Below, one piece after another: positions 10,931 to 22,900 of a DNA stretch of 64,000 nucleotides (positions are counted from its first letter, which is position 1; every line of letters begins with the position of its first letter). Location of the stretch: positions 25,521,819 through 25,585,818 of the forward strand of contig NW_024881316.1 in NCBI RefSeq assembly GCF_018691265.1, written 5' to 3'. This DNA comes from Tyto alba (lineage: Eukaryota; Chordata; Aves; Strigiformes; Tytonidae). The notes beneath the pieces are model-generated. The model worked only from the letters and a program-made list of their open reading frames with translations. It was not told the origin of the DNA and did no database searches. Position numbers and translations under genes: made by a program.

Positions 10931-11738
10931 TTGTTCCAGAGGGAGGAAAAACACCCTCCTACATGCCTTTACAGCTGAGCTGGCGGGTAGCTTTATCGCC
11001 TGCTCACAGCTGTACATTGGGTTTTTTAGCCGTGAGATTTACTCCATCATTGGACTAGAATATTTTTTTGCGTGTGTGTGATTGTGTATGGGAGGATGGA
11101 TTGAACAGCGTATCTTTAGAAAGAGCAAAATAAAATAAAGTACTAGTGAGGACTGCATTTTTTGATTTCTGACACCCATTCAAAGGCTTCACAACTCCAG
11201 CTGAAGTTTTTAATTTTCTGCTTTCAAAAATAATATTTCAGATGCAGTACTTCTAATGCTTATCACTGAGTTCCTGGCTCTCCACTCCTAACATGAGCCA
11301 AAGAGAAATAGATATGCCAGATATATGCCTCTGTCTGCTCCCTAACACATCTTTTCTTGTAAATTCATGAAGTACATAAAAATGAAGGGCAAATTAAGGC
11401 AATAGCTAATGCAGTATTTGTGTAAATGGTCACAACAGATATTTGATATGTGACAGTGAAAGAGTCTTACAGAAAAAGGGGAAAGGAAAGAGACACCGGT
11501 AATTCTGAATTAAAAATATCTTTGCATTATTTAAAGCTCTGCAGGGTTATTTTGGTTAGCAGCTACAAAAGATGTAAATCAGAGATGAGAAGTAATCCAA
11601 AAGAGGAAGCAATACTTTCACAAGAGGTTTAAGAAGACCATTCACAAAATTGTTTTATATTGATAGGTCAGTTGAGGAATACACATTTCAATTTCAAGTG
11701 AAACATTGGTTAGCTTACCAATGTATTCACCGAGAAGT

Positions 11739-11771
11739 CAGCTTGTATTCAGCCTGCATTCAGCTTGCACT
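11739..11771 (+). repeat. Three-copy 11-bp direct repeat
   Basis: Three adjacent imperfect units: CAGCTTGTATT, CAGCCTGCATT and CAGCTTGCACT. A small local tandem duplication with no evident function. Confidence 0.8.
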
Positions 11772-11845
11772 CACTGAGCAGCTTATAGAGAAAGCTTAGC
11801 TTTGATTTATCCAAAAGGTTAACTTATCCACTGTTCACAGAGTTC

Positions 11846-12073
11846 TTAGAGGGTTTTTTTCAACTTCACTGCCTGGATAATTTTGTCAAAGTATGCAACT
11901 ATAGGTGGTCCAGGTCCAGCCATTCTGTCTCTGTTCATGTGCACAGGGGGAGCCATTGGGATGGCTTTCTGGGTGAGAAGAGGGTTCTGCTGTGCCTGCA
12001 CTTGCCTTCTCCCCCTGCCTTGGACCATGGCACCTGAGGGACCACAGTGGATAGATGCTGGAGGCATTCTCAA
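11846..12073 (-). other. Exon-like GC-richer open frame, unrecognised
   Basis: On the minus strand a 75-codon frame opens directly after an acceptor-like sequence (TTCTTCAGCTTTAG, ending at about 12,074) and ends at TAA 11,848-11,846. The peptide is Pro/Met/Gln/Arg-rich with segments such as QAQQNPLLTQKAIP and MAPPVHMNRDRMAGPGPP, unlike the Phe/Leu/Ser-rich chance frames around it. The patch is clearly GC-richer than its flanks. A plus-strand frame over the same bases (11,883-12,077) is also open and hydrophobic, so the openness alone is weak evidence. It could be a terminal exon, a decayed retrocopy or part of an unknown repeat. No family is recognised. Confidence 0.18.
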
Positions 12074-15000
12074 CTAAAGCTGAAGAACTCAGTTTGGAAA
12101 AGGTGCCGTAGTGAAGTCATAAGACAAAAGTTGCCTTTCCAGTAGCCCAGAGAAGTACCTTGCTAAGAAGCCCTGCTACCGCAGCTTCACTTGGGTTTCA
12201 GACTAGGGAGAAAGGTGTGTGACAGAAACTTGCATTTGTTAGTGAAATGAAACCAGTAGAGAGTATGTTGCAACCTTTTGCTTGCCTCTTGTGAGCCATC
12301 CTAGCTGATGTTGGGAATGTATCAGTGTCATTACCAAAGGAAGAGAGTTGACCAAAACCATATTGGTATCTTAACCTTCTGTATGTCTAATCAGTCCCCC
12401 AGAGTGGGAAGAAAGAAATTGGTTTGTCTTGAATGCTGTGTATCAAAACTAATCACACTATTAGCACTCGACTTCTTTTTAAGTTATTCTCCCATCTTAC
12501 TTAAATCGTTTATTACAAATTTGCACATTAACTTGCCTGACCAGCAAAAGAAAAATGAGAAACACCTTTGGAAATGTTTAAAACAACCCTTATTGGCATT
12601 GGCAATAGTATGTTTTTCATATAGCTGCTGGCTAGGAAGGGAAAGGGAAATGTGCCAAGATAGGGTGACAAGGGAGTCCAGCAGCAAGAAAGAAAGATTA
12701 GCTGTTTGCAGACTTGACTGGCTGATTTGACCAGAAAAATAAATACCGATCCCCTAACCCTTAAGGAGACAGTATTGCAGCATCATGCATCACAAATGCA
12801 GAAGCAATAACATTTGACTATTAGAACTTCTACAATTCTGAAGTAGTCTGACATTCTCCTTTTATCTGTGATACTTTTCACCACAATTACTTCTATCTTT
12901 CCCCCCTAATTAGCGAGTAGGCAAGTGGACAGATTATATTGAGTTAAATAATGTCCTAATCATAACTCTGTTAACATGATCATTAAAATGATGTATAATA
13001 TTACAAGTTCAGGTTTATAATTTTGCCCAATCACATACAAGAGGGGAACTTAACAACTGTGCATGGTTTACTATGCTGAGCATGTGAATAAAATGATAAA
13101 CATGCCATAAATTTAGTGTGGATGTTTACATCTACATGGTGATTTTTCTGATTCAGGTTATGACCACTGCAGAGGATTTTGGTTTCAATGTTTTGCTCTG
13201 CCAAATTTCAGAAAGCAAGTATTTTATTGGTGGCAAGTTATTTACTAAAGTTAATGTCAGTTCCTCTTTGTGGCCAGACTGAAAATAATATTTATACAGA
13301 CAAGAAGAAGACGACATTTGGTACATAAGATAGAGCAGTATTTGCCACCAGAGTATTGCGAGCATGAAAAAAACCTCAACAAAATTGAATATTAATTTTT
13401 ATTGAGTGGTAATTAAAATAACTTTTTTGCATGCTTTCTGCTCTCTGAGATAGTTAAGTGAAGAATCTTGTTTTCCTGGAGTCATTCAGGTGTGGAGTAA
13501 GCAAAGCTCCAAGGAGATGAGAACTCTCATTTTGGCAGATGTTTTAGCAAACAGCATTCCTGATGAAACCCGTAGAGAACTTTTTCAGTCTAACACAATG
13601 ACTAGCTTACCTCATGTGTTTACATTCTTCTTTTCTTAAATATTTCTGCCATCATGCAAACCCTGGGCTTATTTGAATTTAACAAGCTTGATGTCCATAG
13701 ACAATAATTCATTGAGGTTGGTGTCATACCATCATTTTTTAAATATTTTTGCTATAACACAAAATTAAAGTTCTACCACAGCTGGAATTTCTTGTAATAT
13801 CATGTTCCAAATAGTGTTGATGTACCCTGATGTTTTGAATATATCAGATGTTTTAAAGATTTTCATGACTTAATATTGAAAAATTGTTCAGGTTGCGTAT
13901 AGAACCAAATCTACATGCTTTCTTGATGTTCTGTCTCAATTTTAGGAAGCAAACTTCTTTCATCTTCATCTTGTGTAAAAAGTATTATGAATTATCTAAA
14001 AGAGATGCTTTTATCTAAACCTTTTGGAAGTGCTTTCACATATAAGCAGACCTCTTCTATTATACCTTGAATAAAGCAAAAAAATTGCACTTGACTACAA
14101 AGCGCATCTGTGCTTTGCGTTCTGAGTGGAGTACAAAACTCAGTATACCTACGTGTTATAAAATCAAAATCAAGTCATGATGAAGTTGGGATTATAAGAT
14201 CAGCAATGTTTTCTTATCTTTTTTTTTTCTATATTACACAGTTCCAAGCACAATGTTTTTCTGGTCCAAGTGTGGGGTCCCCAAATTCTACCATAATAAA
14301 TAAAAGAGAAAAACTGTTATTCTTCCCACTGATTATTCCTCTCTAATGCTGCCCTCAAATATTATTTTAACTTTATGCTTTCTGTAAAGAATGCTTGATA
14401 TTTAGTGTTCCATTTAGAAAAAAAAAAAAAAAAAAGCAAAACAAACAGTGAATCTATTCTATTCTTTCTGCAGAACAATCTTTATAACATACATTCAAAA
14501 ACTCATGGGAAGTATGTACTGTGCCACATCCTGCTTCTTGTTATGTTCCACCATATGTCTGATATATATTAATGTTATAAAATAAATTACTCTGATAAGC
14601 TCCATAGTTACTTAATTATAGTATTTTCTTCAGTGAAAGTTGAGACACATAAATATTGTACAGAAATAGTTCTGCACATCATTTTTTACACCTTTTTTTC
14701 CCCCAATTTATACCAAATTTTCTTTAATGCAGGTGTGATACTGTTTTCAGGGAAGAATATTTAGCATGAATCTCAGCAAGTGGGCTTATACAGAGAGTTC
14801 ATGAATTTTTAAACACTGTAAACAACAATGACTGTATTAAATGAGCTCTTTATGTTCCAAGTCATTCGATATGAATGTGGAATAACCATTGTGGAAAAAT
14901 TCAGATTGTTATGGTGTAGCTTTATGTTAGATAAACAAAAGAATTCTTTTTAAAAAACATTCTCCACCCCTTCGTTTCTTCTGCCTTGCTATCTTGAACT

Positions 15001-18000
15001 TTTTTTTCCCCTCATATTATGTAGGTTTGCCTGACTTAAGTAAAATGATTACTGTAAAAGAATCCTGGATGCTTTTAATGACTCATCTATATTACCAGCT
15101 TAGTGGATGGCATTCTTCTTTTTGGATAGATACTGATCAAAAGCCTCAGTGGGGCATTATGAAGTACTGCTCTTCTCCTACAAATGCCTCTTTTCTTGAT
15201 GTTCCTCACAAAAATTACTAATTTTTATCATATATTATCTTCCTATCTGCACGTAGGAATACTAGTTATAATCTGTGTGTCTACAAACCCAGAACAAAAA
15301 TATAGTTCCTAAGCAGTTTACAGTCTATGCACAGGACAGGAGAAAGGATACTTAAAATGGGTGAGCATGAAGACACAATGAGATATTGATTAGCATGGCT
15401 GACAGTGATCTTAACTGTAAATCAAAGTTTCAGCAAGTGACTTGAAGCAGGAGAAAGAAAATCTTTGCAAATGCTTAGAGAAAATTCTACATGACTTTTG
15501 CATGGGACAAGGTGAAAATGTTAGAAAATTGCGTAAGTGGACAGTGGAGTCTGACCTCATGGAACGAATGGAGGTGAGAGTTATCATTTCCAAACTGAAT
15601 GAGAGCTGTTAGGTCAGGAATGGGCTGGAGCTTGAAAGGGAAGCATATCCTATACTTGAGGTGTTAGAAATACAAGAATAAGGGAGGGTAGTCAATTATC
15701 AGTGTGACACTGGTAGTGTTCAAACCATAATTGGTCTGACTTTTGTTTGTAGGCAATAATACAAAGTAGTGTAGGGTGAGACAACATGCAGTTTCAGTTA
15801 TATTCTCAATGGACAGTATGTCTGAAGATTTTGAAAACAGTACAGAAACCACTTTAAGCAATGATCTTGTTTCCAGAAACAGGCTGCAGGTAATATTTCT
15901 GGGAAGAAAACCTGTCCTGTAAGTGACTACTTTAAATAAATGTTTATATTTATTTGAAAACATTTCTATGGGACTTGGTTCTGTCATCTAGAGAATAATG
16001 TATGAAACCTTGGACCAGAGATATACTGACTTTTTGATGTAGCTGCCATTATGTTAAGCATAAAATTGGATATAAAACATGTATTTAATTTTCTGAAAAT
16101 GGATCTAAAAAAAAAAAAATCACAGTACCAGTTACTGTTGCAGATCTATGGATTTCTACTGGAGAAATATTTTAAAACAGAAATACATCATTTTGTTTTA
16201 TTATGTAACTTTGACATTACAAATGGAAATAAGATGTAACATATTCTAACTTTAGTATTATGAGCCATTTTAACCATCAGAGACTGAGGAGACGGTGTTA
16301 AGAGACATATCCCTGAACAGGTTCAAAAAACCATCACCAGTATCTGCACTGACACAATACAGGGGCCATGGATGTTTTCAAGTGTAGGCTTGAGGTTTAC
16401 TGACAAAGTTGTTAGCTGTCTTTCTGAGTGCTCAGGATAGTGCTAAAGCAGTGATCTGCTGCTTGTGCTTGCTCTCTGTTTTCCCCTGTTCCCCTCATAT
16501 CAATTTTTGACAAACCAGAATTTTGTCTTACATTTAGAATTCTTAGCAATTCTTCAATAAAGGCTGCTACTGCAGTCAGTGAGAGCAAGCATCATCATAA
16601 TTCTTAGAGATCAACTAGACACGGTTGTGTCAATAGGTACTTTTGTCTTCTCAGCACTGCTGATTTCTTTGAGCTTCTCAGACTGTGAAGCAAGTATGCT
16701 TCCTGCCCTGAAAAAAGGAAAGTATATGTATATATACTTTGAACAACACTGAGAGTTCTATTTCTGAAAGCAACCAATACAGTACTTTCTATTTCTGAAA
16801 ATTTGAGAAAATAAACTCCTGATTACCCTTGGTACTTTGCAGTTCACCTGATGCACTGTCTTCCTTTCCATGATCTTCTGAATCCTTTGCATGTTTTTGA
16901 TTTCCTTCTTGCTGTTCCTCCCTGCCTCCAACATTTGTAAATCCCATGTTCATCACCTGCCCCACAGCACCTGAGGAGGAAGGAATCAGAATTTTAGTTA
17001 CTTAAGGAAGATCAGAGGCAGGCATGAGGAAGATCAGAGACAGATACTAGCTTCAAGGCACATGTGGCTGGGAGAGGGGGGAGTGAATGGGGTAAGCGAT
17101 TGGAGACAGTTGTGGCAAGAAAACATATGTACATATTGTGTCAGTGGAAGAAAGCTTTTATTTACTGAAACTGAGTGTTCAGTGAATGATGAATGAGTTA
17201 CACTGAATAAATACATAGAATGAATCCAAGCAGGCTAAGCAAGAGCTTCATATGCAAATTCGTGTAAGTATCCATAGATAAGAATATACTGAGGTTAATT
17301 GCAATAATCTAGGTAGACAATATACAAACACTTAAATGTTTTTCACAAACTTTGGCTTGTATACTGCTACATTCTGATGGTGTCTGAAGTGATTAATTTA
17401 TGTTTATTAAGTGCTTTTGGATAGGAAGAGCTGTGTGATACATTGGCCACTGTCCATCACCTCTTGTACATTCATGGGGCCTCAGTCAGGTATGGGAGAA
17501 AGATAATCCGAAGTCATCCTTATTCTAAAAATACCTCTCCAGGGTTTTTCTGCATGATAATATTCTAGACAAAATTCTGTAGCAGAGAATGAATTCTGGA
17601 TTATTTATTATTGAGAGGGCACAAGTTTGCCTACTCATGACATCTATTGTACATGACAATGGTTTTAACATAATTCTTAATATTTCAAAGTGGTCAAAGA
17701 GCATGTGATCATGTCAGTTTGTGTAGGACTAGAATAGTGTTTTATTCCTTCAGGAATTCATACACATAATCTCATATGCAGGCTATGATTAGTCAGCCAA
17801 AACTTGTTACTCTTTCTGATTTACTCTGAAGCATATAACTAGTCTCCACTTCTACTTCCACCTAAGACAATTATTGTTTTGGCACCAAACTAAAACACAT
17901 GGATTTTATGGATTCAGAAATGTCTTTCCATGGGCCTTTGTATAGATGAAGCTTTTCTTACACAAATGTTCAGAAAAGGCAGTTGTAAATGCAATGTGAA

Positions 18001-19628
18001 CTTATGTGAAACAGAATTTAATTTCTGAATAGCACTTTTTTTCTGTATTTTGAGATAAAACTCTACAATTTTACATACCTATGTGGGAGGCACAGGACTC
18101 AGTACTCACCTACACCCAGTCTCTCCTCTGGGAGCAAGAACTCCGTATGAACAATACAGCCCTGGAGCAAGCTTCCTCTTATCTGGTGTAGTAGGATGAC
18201 TCTATTTTATAGCAAAATTACTGATTACTACTTGCTGATGCACTGGAATGACAAGATAAATTAATGATTTTATATCAGCAATGTAAAATTCATTGTGTTA
18301 ATTGATTATGAAAGGTAATGTTATTACTGCCATGATTAAATTATGACTTTGCATCATATCTGGGATTTCATAACAATGTATTGAAAAGGTAGTTATATTA
18401 ATGGTTTCATCAGCAGCTTTTCATATTCATGTATTATGTGACTTAAAATTTACTGACTAAAAGTAGCATTATTTTCCTTTCCAATATGAATAAATAAACT
18501 TTCCATGCCTTCTCTTTCATCTTGAACCCTTACACAGAACCAGATGAAGACCCAGCAGGGGTAGGTCTTATTGTAGCAGTGAGAACACTTGTTATTAAAA
18601 AAGAGACTTTTGAATCATGGCTGCAGACCATAATCAGAGTTTTAAAAGTCTCTGTTCCATGAATTCTCTAGCCATTAGAAAGCAGGCCTAGCCTGGCCCA
18701 CCCTCTGACTATTTTCTGTTTTCAGTAGATCAGTTTTGAAGGCAGATGGCATATCTTCTACCTCACAATATCTGAAAGCCAGATGGTTAATCCCACATCT
18801 CCTGGGATGAGCTCAGGCTGCTCTATTTTCTAACCATTAGGTGAGTTCTCTAACAGCTAGTCATACAAATGGTGTACAACTTACCATCATAGCAGATGAA
18901 TTAGTTATATTGTTGGCTGCAACTAATTTTTCAGGCTTCCCATAGCATGGGCAGAGGTTGGGTTCCTGTGTGGTAAACCTGGGTAGCTCCGGCCCTTTAG
19001 GGAAAAGAGAGATGCATATCTCTCTGGAAAGGGCACTCTGCACATGTGTTAGTGACTTGAATGGAGCATCTAGGAAATCAGGCAAGCAGCGACAGGCATC
19101 CATTAAAGCAAGTCTTGTATGCTTTTGCAGACCTACTATTTGGGACTTAGAAATGGGTATTAGGTGGTTATGTCAGCTTAAACAAGACTGAATAAGCTCT
19201 GTTGTGTGCAACTTCAAGAATGATATTCTATGTTGGAGAGTTATTTGAGTATGTGTAAAAGGTGGCTAATAAGAATAATTTGAGACTAATGGCGGTGCTC
19301 TTGCAGAAGTACAGACAGATAACTCTTTTTGAGTCATTCTGTTGAATAATTGCAGATTTACTGAATACAGACATATCATTACTACTTCATACTGAAAATC
19401 TAGTGAGATGTCTTGCTAATGATCAAGACTCATGATAGATGAAATGACAACACATGTTCCTTCTAGTGGTGTGAAAGAATTTGGACAAAAGGAATGTGGT
19501 ACTACCATCTTAACTGTCATAACAAAGTCAAGACTCCTTGGAAGAAGTTTCTGTGGGAAACCAGGTCCCTGCTCTTTTAGATTCAGTGAGGGAGTTGGAC
19601 TCATGTCTTCGAGGTGGGTACTGTAGTT
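12074..19628. other. Long AT-rich unique stretch, no gene seen
   Basis: About 7.5 kb without a supported gene. It contains an A18 run at 14,418-14,435, an A-rich patch near 16,107-16,120 and a 22-nt hairpin at 16,719-16,740 (arms AAAGTATAT and ATATACTTT, 4-nt loop). The longest open frame (12,308-12,730) starts at a non-ATG codon and shows no domain. No LINE motif, LTR terminus or RNA gene signature was recognised. Confidence 0.5.
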
Positions 19629-19936
19629 CAGTGGTCTCCAAAACACAGTGTGTGCATACCTCAGAGGTACTCAAGACAATCCACTGGGGTGCAAGAAGAA
19701 AGTATTTTTTGTACCATAAATAAATAAATAAAATAGACTTTTAAATATAATTTATTTTATCTTTATCTCATCCTTCTTAATTTCTATTGTTTTGTGTATG
19801 TTTTATATGTAATATATTACTACAGGAGTAAATGTATATAATGTATAAATAAATAAATAAACACATATTGGGTATATGTGCTCAGAAATTTTTCTGCTGT
19901 TAAGGGTGTGCAATCAAAACAGTTTGGAGACCACTG
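19629..19936. mobile_element. Non-autonomous hAT-type DNA transposon (MITE)
   Basis: A 308-bp element bounded by 14-bp perfect terminal inverted repeats. The left end reads CAGTGGTCTCCAAA and the right end, at 19,923-19,936, is its reverse complement. Flanking 8-bp sequences CTGTAGTT (19,621-19,628) and CTTTAGTA (19,937-19,944) agree at 6 of 8 positions, as expected for an aged hAT 8-bp target duplication. A CAG-starting terminus and 8-bp duplication are hallmarks of hAT/Charlie elements. The interior is AT-rich, with two AAAT-unit runs at about 19,718-19,736 and 19,845-19,862, and encodes no transposase, so it would have moved with a transposase supplied elsewhere. The subfamily is not determined. 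Confidence 0.8.
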
Positions 19937-19944
19937 CTTTAGTA

Positions 19945-22900
19945 TATGTGTGATCATCTTTTGTTCTTTCTGGACTAATAAATAGTTAATCGCAGATATG
20001 AGAAAAGTACCACCCACAAAAAAAAAGTATCATGAGAAAGAGGGGCTCCTGAGTGTGGTACATAGAAAGACCTCCTGCAATTGCAAGTGCATCTGTTGCC
20101 TGCATTTCTTTCTGTATTTCTAGCATGTCCATGTTAGATATCAGAAGCCGTTCCCAGTAAGTGTCATTCATGCTAATCCAACAAAAACCTTTGATAAATG
20201 GGCTCTCCCAAATAATAAAAGTTTCACTGAAAAATTCCAACAAGCTCTTGCCTGAAGTTCTCTGATTTATTTTATTTTAAAGTATTTATTTACTTAGAAG
20301 TCATTACAATGCATTGCATTACATAAAAATGATGGGCACTGCATTGATGAATATAAATAATATCTGTGAGGCAGAGGAATACATTTATCATTCTTGTGCA
20401 CATGTGAGCTTGCTCTTATACTCTCAAAGCTTTCTGGAAGAATATGACTGGATGACTTCTAAAATTAATGACAGTTGCTGTACAAACCATAGTTTAAAGG
20501 ATTTGGTACATACACATACCTATAAAGGCTTTGTGTTCTCTATTAATTTTTTCTCCTGAATGTCCAACATATAAAAATTTTATGCATTCAATGGTTGATG
20601 CTGCATTTTACATAACATTAATACATTCAGAAAATACAGAAATGGCGTTAAGTGTCATCAGCTCTGCTTGTCTATGGCATGATGAATATATCTAGCATTT
20701 TTACAAGAGCAATATACATGCAGGAATCTTTTTCTCATGTTTAGAAATACTTTGTGCTGATTTGCCCTTGATGTTATTTGTATACCATGTTTATGAAATA
20801 GACTTTTGCCAGTACAAGCAAGTTGTCTTTGAATATGAGCATGAAAAATCGTATTTCTTGTATGAGCAGAAAATAATGCAATGGACTTTATGACATTTAA
20901 AGAGAAAGTAAATTTACACCAGCAGGAAAACTCCTGTTTTTATGGACAATATGGACATGGTGTTTTAGTTCAGATCAGGAGTAAAATTTTGAAATGAATC
21001 TCCTGACATCCCCCAGTTGTTTTCTTCAGTTCACACAGTGGGTTGGCCTTTGTACACATGAATTGGATTTTAGATGAAATAAAGATTGGAAGATGAGGTC
21101 CTTCTGCAAATGAGCATTTGAGCAGTGGGACCAGATTAAGCAAAATCCAATATAAGAAAGGCATGGATATTCAGTCCCTACTACTAACTGTTTCACTCTA
21201 CAAACTCTTTTTTAAGACTTGCTAATATGGACATATATTTTGTATGTCCTTTGGAAGGGGATTAGTTTCCAATGCTATTGTGCCAATATATCTATGATGG
21301 TATAGAGACTGTAAAACTGAGAAGCCTTCAGTGAGGAAAAAATATCCTAAAACATGATCTGGAGACACTGCTGCTGTAAAAATGCTTATCACACGTTACA
21401 GGTCAAGCAGCCAGCCAATGTAACAGGCCCTTCAGTAGTACCATCAGCCATATGAGAACTGATCTCCTGTTTTCTCTTTTCTTAGTGAAATGGTGGTTGA
21501 AGACCCCTTGGAAAGATCAGGTCATATTTATAGTAAATACAGGGAAGCTGATGGACACTTCATGCTTAGATGAACATAGTCTGTTTCTCACTGCTTGGCA
21601 GCAAGCTAATGGCAGTTCCAGACAATTCTGAAAGCAGTTCGATTTCTGGCAGGATTGATCCTGCTGAAGTGTTCTAATAAGATATCTATCAGAATGTTTT
21701 ATAGGGTTCCAATTCATTTTATTTTCCCTGTACTATAGGGAACATTAGCTTTCTGAATGGGTCATATTGAAAGTGCTCTTTATGACAGCACTAGGACTAT
21801 ATAGTTTGCCTTCAGTGAGTTGTGTTGCTTTGTGTGCTCAATTTAGAAAAAAAAAAGCACGTTTCTTAGACTCATATGTGATTTGTATCATTCCAGATAG
21901 GGGCAGGACCTGGGCATAGTACATACTGGTAAATGCTAGGAGCAGTTCCTTTAAGCAGACCATTGTAGAATTGCTTATAGATTGAAAAGTTACTTACAGC
22001 AACATAAGATCTGACAATACCAAGGCTTCTCTCTTGCTGTCATTAGGACCTTTGGAGGAAGAAATCACTATTATATTACACGAAGTGCGTGCATTTTATT
22101 TGAGGAGATGGGAGTAACAAAGACCAACATGGATTTTATCTTTCAACTTTTCCTGTTGCCTAATAATCCACAGGACATTAAACTTTGTATGCTTCCAGGG
22201 ACTTAGTAAAACTAATAAGTGCCTATAAATTCTGACTTAATTTTTGTAGATAAAATTTTTCCTTTTTTTTTTTTTTTTTTTTCCCCCAGAAAATGGATTT
22301 GATCATTTGGAAGGAGCATATCAGTGAAAAGATCATTTTTCTGTTCTTTATTATTAACTTTTACTGCTAGTATATCAAAGTGATTTCTTTGTACTGGGTA
22401 ATGGCTGTCATCTCCAGGGCACACGTGATCTCTGCTTTAATTTAAAGGCACAGAACATTAGGCTGTGGTCCAGTACTCCGCTTCATAGTACAAGTAACTT
22501 TGAATGCAAAAGCATGGTTAACTAACCAGTATGTTAGTCAATTGTAATAATTAACCACACATGTAAGCATGTAAATACACTGTAAGTACAAGGAAAATAA
22601 ACAGTCTGCAGATCCTTTGTTCTTCCCTTGGTTAGAATTGCACACCCCAGAGAGATGTGATGGCATCCATTCTGTCACCACCTCTCTCACTGATTTTGCA
22701 GAGCATCAGGAAAGAGTCAGAAGCACACATGTTTTGATTTCTAGTGCTTTTATTTATTTTTAAAAAGTAAAAGTTATATTTATTTTTTTAAAAAATAATA
22801 ATAAAAAAAGCGAGAAAAAACACCCCCCATCAAACATCAGTGATTGATAGAAACTCTTTCTGAACCCGAGTAGTTTATGTCACAGTCAGAGTTTTCTATA

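Noticed and set aside
12308..12730. 140-codon plus-strand frame
   Set aside because: Non-ATG start, no domain, and an overlapping minus-strand frame that is equally open.
13120..13130. Minus-strand match to the first 11 nt of the miR-30 family
   Set aside because: Similarity stops after 11 nt, and the possible fold is short and poorly paired with a small loop, so chance is more likely.
22263..22289. T20 followed by CCCCCAG as a strong splice acceptor
   Set aside because: The following frame is short and AT-rich with no donor or domain, so it is most likely a simple repeat.
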